The notes: a model not told the origin generated them from the sequence alone. DNA of 64,000 bases from Megachile rotundata (GCF_050947335.1 NW_027473627.1:1-64000), one strand, 5' to 3'. Shown: positions 10,200 through 25,800, numbered from the stretch's first letter. Made by a program: numbers and translations.

Positions 10200-12274
10200 G
10201 AGTTAGATTGATAATAATAAGAGTAATAAGTATAGTAATTGTCGTTCTATCGATCATATAAGCATAATATGGCTAATAATATGAGTTAGATTGATAATAA
10301 TAAGAGTAATGAGTATAGTAATTGTAGTTCTATCGATCATATCTGCATAATATGGTTAATAATATGTGTTAGAATGATAATAATAAGAGTAATAAGTATA
10401 GTAATTGTCGTTCTATCGATCATATCTGCATAATATGGTTAATAATACGAGTTAGATTGATAACAATAAGAGTAATAAGTATAGTAATTGTCGTTATATC
10501 GATCATATAACCATAATATGGCTAATAGCATGAGTTAGATTGATAATAATAAGAGTAATGAGTATAGTAATTGTCGTTCTATCGATCATATAAGCACAAT
10601 ATGGCTAATAATATGAGTTAGATTGATAATAATAAGAGTAATAAGTATAGTAATTGTCGTTCTATCGATCATATCTGCATAATATGGTTAATAATATGAG
10701 TTAGATTGATAATAGTGAGTGTAATAAGTATAGTGAATGTCGTTCTGTCGATCATATTAGCATAATATGGTTAATAATATGAGTTAGATTGATAATAATA
10801 AGAGTAATAAGTATAGTATTTGTCGTTCTATCGATCATATAAGCATAATATGGCTAATAATATGATTGAGATTGATAATAATAAGAGTAATAAGTACAGT
10901 AATTGTCGTTCTATCGATCATATAAGCATAATATGGCTAATAATATGATTGAGATTGATAATAATAGGAGTAATAAGTACAGTAATTCTCGTTCTATCGA
11001 TCATATAAGCATAATATGGCTAATAATATGATTGAGATTGATAATAATAAGAGTAATAAGTACAGTAATTGTCGTTCTATCGATCATATAAGCATAATAA
11101 GGCTAATAATATGAGTTAGAGTGATAATACTAAGAGTAGTGAGTATAGTAATTCTCGTTCTATCCATCATATAAGCATAATATGGCTAATAATATGATTG
11201 AGATTGATAATAATAAGAGTAATAAGTACAGTAATAGTCGTTCTCTCGATCATATAAGCATAATATGGCTAATAATATGAGTTAGAGTGATAATACTAAG
11301 AGTAGTGAGTATAGTAATTCTCATTCTATCGATCATATAAGCATAATATGGCTAATAATATGAGTTAGATTGATAATAATAACAGTAATAAGTATAGTAA
11401 TTGTCGTTCTATCGATAATATAAGCATAATATGGCTAATAATATGAGTTAGATTGATAATACTAAGAGTAGTGAGTATAGTAATTGTCGTTCTATCGATC
11501 ATATAAGCATAATATGGCTAATAATATGAGTTAGATTGATAATAATAAGAGTAATGAGTACATTAATTGTCGTTCTATCGATCATATAAGCATAATATGG
11601 CTAATAATATGAGTTAGAGTGATAATACTAAGAGTAGTGAGTATAGTAATTCTCATTCTATCGATCATATAAGCATAATATGGCTAATAATATGAGTTAG
11701 ATTGATAATAATAAGAGTAATAAGTATAGTAATTGTCGTTCTATCGATCATATAAGCATAATATGGCTAATAATATGAGTTAGATTGATAATAATAAGAG
11801 TAATGAGTATAGTAATTGTAGTTCTATCGATCATATCTGCATAATATGGTTAATAATATGTGTTAGAATGATAATAATAAGAGTAATAAGTATAGTAATT
11901 GTCGTTCTATCGATCATATCTGCATAATATGGTTAATAATACGAGTTAGATTGATAACAATAAGAGTAATAAGTATAGTAATTGCCGTTATATCGATCAT
12001 ATAACCATAATATGGCTAATAGCATGAGTTAGATTGATAATAATAAGAGTAATGAGTATAGTAATTGTCGTTCTATCGATCATATAAGCACAATATGGCT
12101 AATAATATGAGTTAGATTGATAATAATAAGAGTAATAAGTATAGTAATTGTCGTTCTATCGATCATATCTGCATAATATGGTTAATAATATGAGTTAGAT
12201 TGATAATAGTGAGTGTAATAAGTATAGTGAATGTCGTTCTGTCGATCATATTAGCATAATATGGTTAATAATAT

Positions 12275-13021
12275 GAGTTAGATTGATAATAATAAGAGTA
12301 ATAAGTATAGTATTTGTCGTTCTATCGATCATATAAGCATAATATGGCTAATAATATGATTGAGATTGATAATAATAAGAGTAATAAGTACAGTAATTGT
12401 CGTTCTATCGATCATATAAGCATAATATGGCTAATAATATGATTGAGATTGATAATAATAAGAGTAATAAGTACAGTAATTGTCGTTCTATCGATCATAT
12501 AAGCATAATAAGGCTAATAATATGAGTTAGAGTGATAATACTAAGAGTAGTGAGTATAGCAATTCTCATTCTATCGATCATATAAGCATAATATGGCTAA
12601 CAATATGAGTTAGATTGATAATACTAAGAGTAGTGAGTATAGTAATTCTCGTTCTATCGATCATATAAGCATAATATGGCTAATAATATGATTGAGATTG
12701 ATAATAATAAGAGTAATAAGTACAGTAATTGTCGTTCTATCGATCATATAAGCATAATAAGGCTAATAATATAAATTAGAGTGATAATACTAAGAGTAGT
12801 GAGTATAGTAATTCTCATTCTATCGATCATATAAGCATAATATGGCTAATAATATGAGTTAGATTGATAATACTAAGAGTAGTGAGTATAGTAATTCTCG
12901 TTCTATCCATCATATAAGCATAATATGGCTAATAATATGATTGAGATTGATAATAATAAGAGTAATAAGTACAGTAATAGTCGTTCTCTCGATCATATAA
13001 GCATAATAAGGCTAATAATAT
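12275..13021 (+). repeat. R block, long form
   Basis: Nine units: B', R, R, G, J ('ggctaacaatatg' tail before it), R, a unit headed 'aaattagagtg' after 'ataatat', J with 'ctatccatc', and R with 'taatagtcgttctc'. Copies occur near 15595, 56260 and 59580. Confidence 0.75.
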
Positions 13022-13436
13022 GAGTTAGATTGATAATAATAAGAGTAATGAGTATAGTAATTGTAGCTCTATCGATCATATCTGCTTAATATGGTTAATA
13101 ATATGAGTTAGAATGATAATAATAAGAGTAATAAGTATAGTAATTGTCGTTCTATCGATCATATATGCATAATATGGTTAATAATATTAGGCAGATTCAT
13201 AATAATAAGAGTAATAAGTATAGTAGTTGTCGTTCTATCGATCATTTAAGCATAATATGGCGAATAATATGAGTTGGGTTGATAAAAATAAGAATAATAA
13301 GTATAGTAATTGTCGTTCTATCGATCATATAAGCACAATATGGTTAATAATATGAGTTAGAATGATAATAATAAGAGTAATAAGTATAGTAATTGTCGTT
13401 CTATCGATCATATCTGCATAATATGGTTAATAATAT

Positions 13437-15013
13437 GAGTTAGATTGATAATAGTGAGTGTAATAAGTATAGTGAATGTCGTTCTATCGATCATATCAGC
13501 ATAATATGGGTAATAATATGAGTTAGATTGATAATAATAAGAGTAATAAGTATAGTATTTGTCGTTCTATCGATCATATAGGTATAATATGGCTAATAAT
13601 ATGAGTTAGATTGATAATAATAAGAGTAATAAGTATAGTAATTGTCGTTCTATTGATCATTTAAGCATAATATGGCTAATAATATGAGTTAGATTGATAA
13701 TAATAACAGTAATAAGTATAGTAATTGTCGTTCTATCGATAATATAAGCATAATATGGCTAATAATATGAGTTATATTGATAATACAAAGAGTAGTGAGT
13801 ATAGTAATTCTCGTTCTGCCGATCATATAAGCATAATATTGCTAATAATATGAGTTAGATTGATAATAATAAGAGTAATAAGTATAGTAATTGTCGTTCT
13901 ATCGATCATATAAGCATAATATGGCTAATAATATGAGTTAGAGTGATAATACTAAGAGTAGTGAGTATAGTAATTCTCATTCTATCGATCATATAAGCAT
14001 AATATGGCTAATAATATGAGTTAGATTGATAATAATAACAGTAATAAGTATAGTAATTGTCGTTCTATTGATCATTTAAGCATAATATGGCTAATAATAT
14101 GAGTTAGATTGATAATAATAACAGTAATAAGTATAGTAATTGTCGTTCTATCGATAATATAAGCATAATATGACTAATAATATGAGTTATATTGATAATA
14201 CAAAGAGTAGTGAGTATAGTAATTCTCGTTCTGCCGATCATATAAGCATAATATGGCTAATAATATGAGCTAGATTGATAATAATAAGAGTGATAAGTAC
14301 AGTAATTGTCGTTCTATCGGTCATATAAGCATAATAAGGCTAATAATATGAGTTAGAGTGATAATACTAAGAGTAGTGAGTATAGCAATTCTCATTCTAT
14401 CGATCATATAAGCATAATATGGCTAATAATATGAGTTAGATTGATAATACTAAGAGTAGTGAGTATAGTAATTCTCGTTCTATCGATCACATAAGCATAA
14501 TATGGCTAATAATATGAGTTAGATTGATAATAATAAGAGCAATAAGTATAGTAATTGTCGTTCTATCGATCATATAAGCATAATATGGCTAATAATATGA
14601 GTTGGATTGATAATACTAAGAGTAGTGAGTATAGTAATTCTCGTTCTATCGATCATATAAGCATAATATGACTAATAATATGAGTTAGATTGATAATAAT
14701 AAGAGTGATAAGTACAGTAATTGTCGTTCTATCGATCATATAAGCATAATAAGGCTAATAATATGAGTAAGAGTGATAATACTAAGAGTAGTGAGTATAG
14801 CAATTCTCATTCTATCGATCATATAAGCATAATATGGCTAATAATATGAGTTAGATTCATAATAATAAGAGTAATAAGTATAGTAATTGTCGCTCTATCG
14901 ATCATATCTGCATAATATGGTTAATAATATGAGTTAGATTGATAATAGTGAGTGTAATAAGTATAGTGAACGTCGTTCTGTCGATCATATTAGCAAAATA
15001 TGGTTAATAATAT
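13437..15013 (+). repeat. 19-monomer expanded cassette
   Basis: The order is A-B-C-D-E, then a plain unit, a G-like unit and a D/C hybrid (14018), then D-E again followed by F-G-H-I-J-K-G-L-M. The D-E block is therefore duplicated, with a chimeric unit at the seam. Private marks are 'gagctagatt' (F), 'agagcaataag' (I) and 'gagtaagagtg' (G). The same arrangement recurs at 57422-58998. Confidence 0.8.
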
Positions 15014-16673
15014 GAGTTAGATTGATAATAATAAGAGTAATAAGTATAGTAATTGTCGTTCTATCGATCATATAAGCATAATATGGCTAATAATATGAGT
15101 TAGATTGATAATAATAAGAGTAATGAGTATAGTAATTGTAGTTCTATCGATCATATCTGCATAATATGGTTAATAATATGTGTTAGAATGATAATAATAA
15201 GAGTAATAAGTATAGTAATTGTCGTTCTATCGATCATATCTGCATAATATGGTTAATAATACGAGTTAGATTGATAACAATAAGAGTAATAAGTATAGTA
15301 ATTGTCGTTATATCGATCATATAACCATAATATGGCTAATAGCATGAGTTAGATTGATAATAATAAGAGTAATGAGTATAGTAATTGTCGTTCTATCGAT
15401 CATATAAGCACAATATGGCTAATAATATGAGTTAGATTGATAATAATAAGAGTAATAAGTATAGTAATTGTCGTTCTATCGATCATATCTGCATAATATG
15501 GTTAATAATATGAGTTAGATTGATAATAGTGAGTGTAATAAGTATAGTGAATGTCGTTCTGTCGATCATATTAGCATAATATGGTTAATAATATGAGTTA
15601 GATTGATAATAATAAGAGTAATAAGTATAGTATTTGTCGTTCTATCGATCATATAAGCATAATATGGCTAATAATATGATTGAGATTGATAATAATAAGA
15701 GTAATAAGTACAGTAATTGTCGTTCTATCGATCATATAAGCATAATATGGCTAATAATATGATTGAGATTGATAATAATAAGAGTAATAAGTACAGTAAT
15801 TGTCGTTCTATCGATCATATAAGCATAATAAGGCTAATAATATGAGTTAGAGTGATAATACTAAGAGTAGTGAGTATAGCAATTCTCATTCTATCGATCA
15901 TATAAGCATAATATGGCTAACAATATGAGTTAGATTGATAATACTAAGAGTAGTGAGTATAGTAATTCTCGTTCTATCGATCATATAAGCATAATATGGC
16001 TAATAATATGATTGAGATTGATAATAATAAGAGTAATAAGTACAGTAATTGTCGTTCTATCGATCATATAAGCATAATAAGGCTAATAATATAAATTAGA
16101 GTGATAATACTAAGAGTAGTGAGTATAGTAATTCTCATTCTATCGATCATATAAGCATAATATGGCTAATAATATGAGTTAGATTGATAATACTAAGAGT
16201 AGTGAGTATAGTAATTCTCGTTCTATCCATCATATAAGCATAATATGGCTAATAATATGATTGAGATTGATAATAATAAGAGTAATAAGTACAGTAATAG
16301 TCGTTCTCTCGATCATATAAGCATAATAAGGCTAATAATATGAGTTAGATTGATAATAATAAGAGTAATGAGTATAGTAATTGTAGCTCTATCGATCATA
16401 TCTGCTTAATATGGTTAATAATATGAGTTAGAATGATAATAATAAGAGTAATAAGTATAGTAATTGTCGTTCTATCGATCATATATGCATAATATGGTTA
16501 ATAATATGAGGCAGATTCATAATAATAAGAGTAATAAGTATAGTAGTTGTCGTTCTATCGATCATTTAAGCATAATATGGCGAATAATATGAGTTGGGTT
16601 GATAAAAATAAGAATAATAAGTATAGTAATTGTCGTTCTATCGATCATATAAGCATAATATGGTTAATAATAT

Positions 16674-18084
16674 GAGTTAGAATGATAATAATAAGAGTAA
16701 TAAGTATAGTATTTGTCGTTCTATCGATCATATAGGTATAATATGGCTAATAATATGAGTTAGATTGATAATAATAAGAGTAATAAGTATAGTAATTGTC
16801 GTTCTATTGATCATTTAAGCATAATATGGCTAATAATATGAGTTAGATTGATAATAATAACAGTAATAAGTATAGTAATTGTCGTTCTATCGATAATATA
16901 AGCATAATATGGCTAATAATATGAGTTATATTGATAATACAAAGAGTAGTGAGTATAGTAATTCTCGTTCTGCCGATCATATAAGCATAATATTGCTAAT
17001 AATATGAGTTAGATTGATAATAATAAGAGTAATAAGTATAGTAATTGTCGTTCTATCGATCATATAAGCATAATATGGCTAATAATATGAGTTAGATTGA
17101 TAATACTAAGAGTAGTGAGTATAGTAATTCTCGTTCTATCGATCATATAAGCATAATATGGCTAATAATATGAGTTAGATTGATAATAATAAGAGTGATA
17201 AGTACAGTAATTGTCGTTCTATCGATCATATAAGCATAATAAGGCTAATAATATGAGTTAGAGTGATAATACTACGAGTAGTGGGTATAGCAATTCTCAT
17301 TCTATCGATCATATAAGCTTAATATGGCTAATAATATGAGTTAGATTGATAATACTAAGAGTAGTGAGTATAGTAATTCTCGTTCTATCGATCACATAAG
17401 CATAATATGGCTAATAATATGAGTTAGATTGATAATAATAAGAGTAATAAGTATAGTAATTGTCGTTCTATCGATCATATAAGCATAATATGGCTAATAA
17501 TATGAGTTGGATTGATAACACTAAGAGTAGTGAGTATAGTAATTCTCGTTCTATCGATCATATAAGCATAATATGACTAATAATATGAGTTAGATTGATA
17601 ATAATAAGAGTGATAAGTACAGTAATTGTCGTTCTATCGATCATATAAGCATAATAAGGCTAATAATATGAGTTAGAGTGATAATACTAAGAGTAGTGAG
17701 TATAGCAATTCTCATTCTATCGATCATATAAGCATAATATGGCTAATAATATGAGTTAGATTCATAATAATAAGAGTAATAAGTATAGTAATTGTCGTTC
17801 TATCGATCATTTAAGCATAATATGGCGAATAATATGAGTTGGGTTGATAAAAATAAGAATCATAAGTATAGTAATTGTCGTTCTATCAATCATATAAGCA
17901 TAATATGGTTAATAATATGAGTTAGAATGATAATAATAAGAGTAATAAGTATAGTAATTGTCGCTCTATCGATCATATCTGCATAATATGGTTAATAATA
18001 TGAGTTAGATTGATAATAGTGAGTGTAATAAGTATAGTGAACGTCGTTCTGTCGATCATATTAGCAAAATATGGTTAATAATAT
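16674..18084 (+). repeat. Rearranged cassette lacking A, with internal reiteration
   Basis: The first unit fuses the head 'gagttagaatg' with a B body ('tatttgtcg', 'ataggtata'), so A is gone. Then follow C-D-E, a plain unit, J-K-G-H-I-J-K-G, an L-head unit with a 'ggcgaataat' tail, P, a 'gagttagaatg' unit and M. It reads as a product of two exchanges that kept the 83-bp phase. Confidence 0.75.
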
Positions 18085-19329
18085 GAGTTAGATTGATAAT
18101 AATAAGAGTAATAAGTATAGTAATTGTCGTTCTATCGATCATTTAAGCATAATATGGCTAATAATATGAGTTAGATTGATAATACTAAGAGGAGTGAGTA
18201 TAGTAATTCTCGTTCTATCGATCACATAAGCATAATATGGCTAATAATATGAGTTAGATTGATAATAATAAGAGTAGTGAGTATAGTAATTGTCGTTCTA
18301 TCGATCATATAAGCATAATATGGCTAATAATATGAGTTAGATTGATAATAATAAGAGTAATGAGTATAGTAATTGTAGTTCTATCGATCATATCTGCATA
18401 ATATGGTTAATAATATGTGTTAGAATGATAATAATAAGAGTAATAAGTATAGTAATTGTCGTTCTATCGATCATATCTGCATAATATGGTTAATAATATG
18501 AGTTAGATTGATAATAATAAGAGTAATAAGTATAGTATTTGTCGTTCTATCGATCATATAAGCATAATATGGCTAATAATATGAGTTAGATTGGTAATAC
18601 TAAGAGTAGTGAGTATAGTAATTCTCGTTCTATCGATCATATAAGCATAATATGGCTAATAATATGAGTTAGATTGATAATAATAAGAGTGATAAGTACA
18701 GTAATTCTCGTTCTATCGATCACATAAGCATAATATGGCTAATAATATGAGTTAGATTGATAATAATAAGAGTAATAAGTATAGTAATTGTCGTTCTATC
18801 GATAATATAACCATAATATGGCTAATAATATGAGTTAGATTGATAATACTAAGAGTAGTGAGTATAGTAATTCTCGTTCTATCGATCATATAAGCATAAT
18901 ATGGCTAATAATATGATTGAGATTGATAATAATAAGAGTAATAAGTACAGTAATTGTCGTTCTATCGATCATATAAGCATAATAAGGCTAATAATATGAG
19001 TTAGAGTGATAATACTAAGAGTAGTGAGTATAGCAATTCTCATTCTATCGATCATATAAGCATAATATGGCTAACAATATGAGTTAGATTGATAATACTA
19101 AGAGTAGTGAGTATAGTAATTCTCGTTCTATCGATCATATAAGCATAATATGGCTAATAATATGATTGAGATTGATAATAATAAGAGTAATAAGTACAGT
19201 AATTCTCGTTCTATCGATCATATAAGCATAATAAGGCTAATAATTTGAATTAGAGTGATAATACTAAGAGTAGTGAGTATAGTAATTGTCGTTCTATCGA
19301 TCATATAAGCATAATATGGCTAATAATAT

Positions 19330-19411
19330 GAGTTAGATTGATAATAATAAGAGTAATGAGTATAGTAATTGTAGTTCTATCGATCATATCTGCAAATATG
19401 GTTAATAATAT
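19330..19411 (+). repeat. 82-bp monomer, copy 2
   Basis: Same one-base deletion ('ctgcaaatatgg') and same S neighbour, which starts at 19412. First member of the 21-mer duplication pair. Confidence 0.9.
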
Positions 19412-21071
19412 GTGTTAGAATGATAATAATAAGAGTAATAAGTATAGTAATTGTCGTTCTATCGATCATATCTGCATAATATGGTTAATAATATGAGGTA
19501 GATTGATAACAATAAGAGTAATAAGTATAGTAATTGTCGTTATATCGATCATATAACCATAATATGGCTAATAGCATGAGTTAGATTGATAATAATAAGA
19601 GTAATGAGTATAGTAATTGTCGTTCTATCGATCATATAAGCACAATATGGCTAATAATATGAGTTAGATTGATAATAATAAGAGTAATAAGTATAGTAAT
19701 TGTCGTTCTATCGATCATATCTGCATAATATGGTTAATAATATGAGTTAGATTGATAATAGTGAGTGTAATAAGTATAGTGAATGTCGTTCGGTCGATCA
19801 TATTAGCATAATATGGTTAATAATATGAGTTAGATTGATAATAATAACAGTAATAAGTATTGTAATTGTCGTTCTATCGATAATATAAGCATAATATGGC
19901 TAATAATATGAGTTAGATTGATAATACTAAGAGTAGTGAGTATAGTAATTGTCGTTCTATCGATCATATAAGCATAATATGGCTAATAATATGAGTTAGA
20001 TTGATAATAATAAGAGTAATGAGTATAGTAATTGTAGTTCTATCGATAATATAAGCATAATATGGCTAATAATATGAGTTAGATTGATAATAATAAGAGT
20101 GATAAGTACAGTAATTCTCGTTCTATCGATCATATAAGCATAATATGGCTAATAATATGATTGAGATTGATAATAATAAGAGTAATAAGTACAGTAATTG
20201 TCGTTCTATCGATCATATAAGCATAATATGGCTAATAATATGATTGAGATAGATAATAATAAGAGTAATAAGTACAGTAATTGTCGTTCTATCGATCATA
20301 TAAGCATAATAAGGCTAATAATATGAGTTAGAGTGATAATACTAAGAGTAGTGAGTATAGCAATTCTCATTCTATCGATCATATAAGCATAATATGGCTA
20401 ACAATATGAGTTAGATTGATAATACTAAGAGTAGTGAGTATAGTAATTCTCGTTCTATCGATCATATAAGCATAATATGGCAAATAATATGATTGAGATT
20501 GATAATAATAAGAGTAATAAGTACAGTAATTGTCGTTCTATCGATCATATAAGCATAATAAGGCTAATAATGTAAATTAGAGTGATAATACTAAGAGTAG
20601 TGAGTATAGTAATTCTCATTCTATCGATCATATAAGCATAATATGGCTAATAATATGAGTTAGATTGATAATACTAAGAGTAGTGAGTATAGTAATTCTC
20701 GTTCTATCCATCATATAAGCATAATATGGCTAATAATATGATTGAGATTGATAATAATAAGAGTAATAAGTACAGTAATAGTCGTTCTCTCGATCATATA
20801 AGCATAATATGGCTAATAATATGAGTTAGAGTGATAATACTAAGAGTAGTGAGTATAGTAATTCTCATTCTATCGATCATATAAGCATAATATGGCTAAT
20901 AATATGAGTTAGATTGATAATAATAACAGTAATAAGTATAGTAATTGTCGTTCTATCGATAATATAAGCATAATATGGCTAATAATATGAGTTAGATTGA
21001 TAATACTAAGAGTAGTGAGTATAGTAATTGTCGTTCTATCGATCATATAAGCATAATATGGCTAATAATAT

Positions 21072-21153
21072 GAGTTAGATTGATAATAATAAGAGTAATG
21101 AGTATAGTAATTGTAGTTCTATCGATCATATCTGCAAATATGGTTAATAATAT
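21072..21153 (+). repeat. 82-bp monomer, copy 3
   Basis: Same deletion, with the S neighbour at 21154. It derives from copy 2 by the 21-mer duplication. Confidence 0.9.
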
Positions 21154-22896
21154 GTGTTAGAATGATAATAATAAGAGTAATAAGTATAGTAATTGTCGTT
21201 CTATCGATCATATCTGCATAATATGGTTAATAATATGAGGTAGATTGATAACAATAAGAGTAATAAGTATAGTAATTGTCGTTATATCGATCATATAACC
21301 ATAATATGGCTAATAGCATGAGTTAGATTGATAATAATAAGAGTAATGAGTATAGTAATTGTCGTTCTATCGATCATATAAGCACAATATGGCTAATAAT
21401 ATGAGTTAGATTGATAATAATAAGAGTAATAAGTATAGTAATTGTCGTTCTATCGATCATATCTGCATAATATGGTTAATAATATGAGTTAGATTGATAA
21501 TAGTGAGTGTAATAAGTATAGTGAATGTCGTTCGGTCGATCATATTAACATAATATGGTTAATAATATGAGTTAGATTGATAATAATAACAGTAATAAGT
21601 ATTGTAATTGTCGTTCTATCGATAATATAAGCATAATATGGCTAATAATATGAGTTAGATTGATAATACTAAGAGTAGTGAGTATAGTAATTGTCGTTCT
21701 ATCGATCATATAAGCATAATATGGCTAATAATATGAGTTAGATTGATAATAATAAGAGTAATGAGTATAGTAATTGTAGTTCTATCGATAATATAAGCAT
21801 AATATGGCTAATAATATGAGTTAGATTGATAATAATAAGAGTGATAAGTACAGTAATTCTCGTTCTATCGATCATATAAGCATAATATGGCAAATAATAT
21901 GATTGAGATTGATAATAATAAGAGTAATAAGTACAGTAATTGTCGTTCTATCGATCATATAAGCATAATATGGCTAATAATATGATTGAGATTGATAATA
22001 ATAAGAGTAATAAGTACAGTAATTGTCGTTCTATCGATCATATAAGCATAATAAGGCTAATAATATGAGTTAGAGTGATAATACTAAGAGTAGTGAGTAT
22101 AGCAATTCTCATTCTATCGATCATATAAGCATAATATGGCTAACAATATGAGTTAGATTGATAATACTAAGAGTAGTGAGTATAGTAATTCTCGTTCTAT
22201 CGATCATATAAGCATAATATGGCTAATAATATGATTGAGATTGATAATAATAAGAGTAATAAGTACAGTAATTGTCGTTCTATCGATCATATAAGCATAA
22301 TAAGGCTAATAATATAAATTAGAGTGATAATACTAAGAGTAGTGAGTATAGTAATTCTCATTCTATCGATCATATAAGCATAATATGGCTAATAATATGA
22401 GTTAGATTGATAATACTAAGAGTAGTGAGTATAGTAATTCTCGTTCTATCCATCATATAAGCATAATATGGCTAATAATATGATTGAGATTGATAATAAT
22501 AAGAGTAATAAGTACAGTAATAGTCGTTCTCTCGATCATATAAGCATAATATGGCTAATAATATGAGTTAGAGTGATAATACTAAGAGTAGTGAGTATAG
22601 TAATTCTCATTCTATCGATCATATAAGCATAATATGGTTAATAATATGAGTTAGATTGATAACAATAAGAGTAATAAGTATAGTAATTGTCGTTATATCG
22701 ATCATATAACCATAATATGGCTAATAGCATGAGTTAGATTGATAATAATAAGAGTAATGAGTATAGTAATTGTCGTTCTATCGATCATATCTGCATAATA
22801 TGGTTAATAATATGAGTTAGATTGATAATAGTGAGTGTAATAAATATAGTAATTGTCGTTCTATCGCTCATATAAGCACAATATGGCTAATAATAT

Positions 22897-25800
22897 GAGT
22901 TAGATTGATAATAATAAGAGTAATGTGTATAGTAATTGTAGCTCTATCGATCATATCTGCTTAATATGGTTAATTATATGAGTTAGAATGATAATAATAA
23001 GAGTAATAAGTATAGTAATTGTCGTTCTATCGATCATATATGCATAATATGGTTAATAATATGAGGCAGATTCATAATAATAAGAGTAATAAGTATAGTA
23101 GTTGTCGTTCTATCGATTATTTAAGCATAATATGGCGAATAATATGAGTTGGGTTGATAAAAATAAGAATAATAAGTATAGTAATTGTCGTTCTATCGCG
23201 CATATAAGCATAATATGGTTAATAATATGAGTTAGAATGATAATAATAAGAGTAATAAGTATAGTAATTGTCGTTCTATCGATCATATCTGCATAATATG
23301 GTTAATAATATGAGTTAGATTGATAATAGTGAGTGTAATAAGTATAGTGAATGTCGTTCTATCGATCATATCAGCATAATATGGGTAATAATATGAGTTA
23401 GATTGATAATAATAAGAGTAATAAGTATAGTATTTGTCGTTCTATCGATCATATAAGTATAATATGGCTAATAATATGAGTTAGATTGATAATAATAAGA
23501 GTAATAAGTATAGTAATTGTCGTTCTATTGATCATTTAAGCATAATATGGCCAATAATATGAGTTAGATTGATAATAATAACAGTAATAAGTATAGTAAT
23601 TGTCGTTCTATCGATAATATAAGCATAATATGGCTAATAATATGAGTTATATTGATAATACAAAGAGTAGTGAGTATAGTAATTCTCGTTCTGCCGATCA
23701 TATAAGCATAATATTGCTAATAATATGAGTTAGATTGATAATAATAAGAGTAATAAGTATAGTAATTGTCGTTATATCGATCATATAACCATAATATGGC
23801 TAATAGCATGAGTTAGATTGATAATAATAAGAGTAATGAGTATAGTAATTGTCGTTCTATCGATCATATCTGCATAATATGGTTAATAATATGAGTTAGA
23901 TTGATAATAGTGAGTGTAATAAGTATAGTGAATGTCGTTCTATCGATCATATCAGCATAATATGGGTAATAATATGAGTTGGATTGGTAATAATAAGAGT
24001 AATGAGTATAGTAATTGTAGTTCTATCGATCATATAAGCATAACGTGGCTAATAATATGAGGTAGATTCATAATAATAAGAGTAATAAGTATAGTAATTG
24101 TCGTTCTATCGATCATATAAGCACAATATGGCTAATAATATGAGTTAGATTGATAATAATAAGAGTAATAAGTATAGTAATTGTCGTTATATCGATCATA
24201 TAACCATAATATGGCTAACAGCATGAGTTAGATTGATAATAAGAAGAGTAATGAGTATAGTAATTGTCGTTCTATCGATCATATCTGCATAGTATGGTTA
24301 ATAATATGAGTTAGATTGATAATAATAAGAGCAATGAGTATAGTAATTGTCGTACTATCGATCATATAAGCATAATATGGCTAATAATATGAGTTAGATT
24401 GATAATAATAACAGTAATAAGTATAGTAATTGTCGTTCTATCGATAATATAAGCATAATATGGCTAATAATATGAGTTATATTGATAATACAAAGAGTAG
24501 TGAGTATAGTAATTCTCGTTCTGCCGATCATATAAGCATAATATTGCTAATAATATGAGTTAGATTGATAACAATAAGAGTAATAAGTATAGTAATTGTC
24601 GTTCTATCGATCATATAAGCACAATATGGCTAATAATATGAGTTAGGTTCATAATAATAAGAGTAATAAGTATAGTAATTGTCGTTCTATCGATCATATA
24701 AGCACAATATGGCTAATAATATGAGTTAGATTGATAATAATAAGAGTAATAAGTATAGTAATTGTCGTTATATCGATCATATAACCATAATATGGCTAAT
24801 AGCATGATTTAGATTGATAATAATAAGAGTAATGAGTATAGTAATTGTCGTTCTATCGATCATATAAGCATAATATGGCTAATAATATGAGTTAGATTGA
24901 CAATAATAAGTGTAATAAGTATAGTAATTGTCGTTCTATCGATCATATAAGCATAATATGGCTAATAATATGAGTTAGATTGATAATAATAAGAGTAATG
25001 TGTATAGTAATTGTAGCTCTATCGATCATATCTGCTTAATATGGTTAATTATATGAGTTAGAATGATAATAATAAGAGTAATAAGTATAGTAATTGTCGT
25101 TCTATCGATCATATATGCATAATATGGTTAATAATATGAGGCAGATTCATAATAATAAGAGTAATAAGTATAGTAGTTGTCGTTCTATCGATTATTTAAG
25201 CATAATATGGCGAATAATATGAGTTGGGTTGATAAAAATAAGAATAATAAGTATAGTAATTGTCGTTCTATCGAGCATATAAGCATAATATGGTTAATAA
25301 TATGAGTTAGAATGATAATAATAAGAGTAATAAGTATAGTAATTGTCGTTCTATCGATCATATCTGCATAATATGGTTAATAATATGAGTTAGATTGATA
25401 ATAGTGAGTGTAATAAGTATAGTGAATGTCGTTCTATCGATCATATCAGCATAATATGGGTAATAATATGAGTTAGATTGATAATAATAAGAGTAATAAG
25501 TATAGTATTTGTCGTTCTATCGATCATATAAGTTTAATATGGCTAATAATATGAGTTAGATTGATAATAATAAGAGTAATAAGTATAGTAATTGTCGTTC
25601 TATTGATCATTTAAGCATAATATGGCCAATAATATGAGTTAGATTGATAATAATAACAGTAATAAGTATAGTAATTGTCGTTCTATCGATAATATAAGCA
25701 TAATATGGCTAATAATATGAGTTATATTGATAATACAAAGAGTAGTGAGTATAGTAATTCTCGTTCTGCCGATCATATAAGCATAATATTGCTAATAATA

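Larger units (their letters stand above)
5967..11278 (+). repeat. 32-mer tandem duplication (2 x 2656 bp)
   Basis: Units 5967-8622 and 8623-11278 match diagnostic base for diagnostic base at exactly 32 x 83 bp. After 11278 the second continues with five units (11279-11693) before rejoining the order seen after 8622. The whole arrangement is present again in copy II at 48126-53437, so it predates the 42-kb duplication. Confidence 0.85.
11694..16730 (+). repeat. 40-mer duplication (offset 3320 bp)
   Basis: About 1.7 kb from 11694 to 13.4 kb recurs from 15014 to 16.7 kb at exactly 40 units, covering N/O, the long R block and the Q-P block. The first has 'attaggcag' near 13190 where the second has 'atgaggcag'. 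The second ends in the A-less B hybrid at 16674. The arrangement recurs in copy II up to its seam at 60327. Confidence 0.8.
1..20596 (+). repeat. Giant higher-order repeat, copy I
   Basis: This stretch recurs at 42243-64000 in the same order. Anchors: 'ataatcataag' (1331 and 43573), the 82-bp unit (3229 and 45388), 'attcgcattc' (near 5175 and 47335), 'attgccgtta' (11981 and 55966), and the junction of 'ataatgt' with 'aaattag' (20571 and 63975). The offset moves only in whole monomers: 42242, then 42159, 43985 and 43404. Copy I begins before the window, so its true left edge is unknown. Confidence 0.85.
19330..22632 (+). repeat. 21-mer duplication (offset 1742 bp)
   Basis: 19330-20889 recurs at 21072-22631. 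The offset is 21 x 83 less one base because each copy starts with an 82-bp unit. Shared marks are the 82-bp unit, 'cgttcggtcg' and 'aagtattgtaattg'. The tail 'ggcaaataat' sits at different units in the two copies (near 20480 and 21889), which suggests exchange after duplication. Confidence 0.8.
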
